Shown in pieces: positions 63,819 through 64,000 of a DNA stretch of 64,000 nucleotides. The stretch is taken from positions 26,478-90,477 of the forward strand of contig JAFGKD010000124.1 of assembly GCA_016928775.1 (NCBI GenBank). The letters run 5' to 3'. Both the position numbers and the translations under genes were made by a program. How positions within the stretch are numbered: position 1 is the first letter of the stretch; each line of letters begins with the position of its first letter. Source of the DNA: Candidatus Zhuqueibacterota bacterium (lineage in GTDB: Bacteria; Zhuqueibacterota; Zhuqueibacteria; Residuimicrobiales; Krinioviventaceae). The notes under the pieces are model-generated. The model had not been told where the DNA came from. It was given only the letters and a program-made list of their open reading frames with translations, and made no database searches.

Positions 63819-63833
63819 GAGCCACGGATTTTC
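63819..63833 (+). repeat. Copy of a short dispersed repeat
   Basis: GAGCCACGGATTTTC, shared with 37470-37484 (opposite strand). It continues with CACGGATGAAACACAGAT, like the short intergenic repeats common in many bacterial genomes. Confidence 0.5.
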
Positions 63834-63967
63834 ACGGATGAAACACAGATCATATCATTCATTTGAATCTTTTTAATGATTACTCTATTAGCACAGAAAA
63901 AATATTAAAAAGTTCATTGTTTTTATTGCTTTATATTTTCGTCTATTGAATTTGATACTCTTTTGGA

Positions 63968-63990
63968 GTGAATTCACTGTGTGAATTCAC
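63968..63990. repeat. Two tandem GTGAATTCAC palindromes
   Basis: GTGAATTCAC at 63968-63977 and again at 63981-63990 with a TGT spacer, in the 269-base gene-free end of the window. Suggests a double operator or a hairpin for a gene beyond the edge. Confidence 0.45.
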
Positions 63991-64000
63991 GCGGGCCACT

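Noticed and set aside
1..64000. tRNA, rRNA, CRISPR arrays, insertion sequences
   Set aside because: I scanned for typical conserved stretches, regular spaced repeats and transposase motifs and saw none; a covariance-model search could still find small RNAs.

Overview
The window is a chromosomal segment around the replication origin of a Gram-negative bacterium, probably of the FCB superphylum (Calditrichota, KSB1 or Ignavibacteria-like). This is inference, based on: C-terminal FlgD-like tags of the 'YPNPFNP' type on secreted proteins, patatin-barrel, porin and AsmA-like envelope proteins, Tat-dependent sulfatases, a GH16 glucanase and a DUF4097 protein behind an ECF sigma/anti-sigma pair. No rRNA, tRNA, CRISPR array or insertion sequence was recognised.

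Layout. (1) 1-4530, leftward: parA, parB, an M23 peptidase, a bactofilin, atpZ, an atpI-like gene, atpB and the start of atpE. (2) 4709-10529, rightward: proline dehydrogenase, ligA, an M48 lipoprotein peptidase and a secreted multidomain protein. (3) 10530-11002: probable oriC with three perfect DnaA boxes, then dnaA-dnaN-recF-dciA(DUF721)-gyrB-gyrA up to 19409. (4) 19420-26759: patatin/outer-membrane-barrel protein, propeller-protein remnant, psiE, sulfatase, DUF6807 lipoprotein, khpA, rlmH. (5) 26767-32358: leftward regulator / LolA-like / porin / MMPL-RND operon with a striking palindromic operator, and a divergent small membrane protein. (6) 32492-36615: small Cys protein, RmlD-like reductase, second sulfatase, Asp/Glu racemase-like protein, histidine phosphatase. 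(7) 36706-48757: YceI, beta-helix protein, ABC-ATPase remnant, exported nickel superoxide dismutase, ECF sigma / anti-sigma / DUF4097 operon, GH16 enzyme, a frame-broken secreted mini-protein, a GGR-like flavoprotein and a cyclopropane-fatty-acid synthase. (8) 48943-62976, rightward: YdbH-like AsmA-family protein, YdbL-like lipoprotein, a 2794-residue propeller/TPR/CHAT/TPR/CHAT protein and a cell-wall amidase. (9) 62991-63731: cytidylate-kinase-like protein.

How they fit together. Replication (dnaA to gyrA), segregation (parAB) and envelope/energy genes lie on both sides of the presumed origin. The right half is mostly envelope biology: lipid or hydrophobic-compound export (regions 5 and 8), polysaccharide breakdown (sulfatases, GH16, beta-helix protein) and oxidative-stress defence (NiSOD). 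The most notable items are the NiSOD whose nickel-binding N-terminus would be freed by signal peptidase, the giant double-CHAT protein in which both protease sites look dead, and the YdbH/YdbL-like pair that seems to condense a three-gene lipid-transport system into two.
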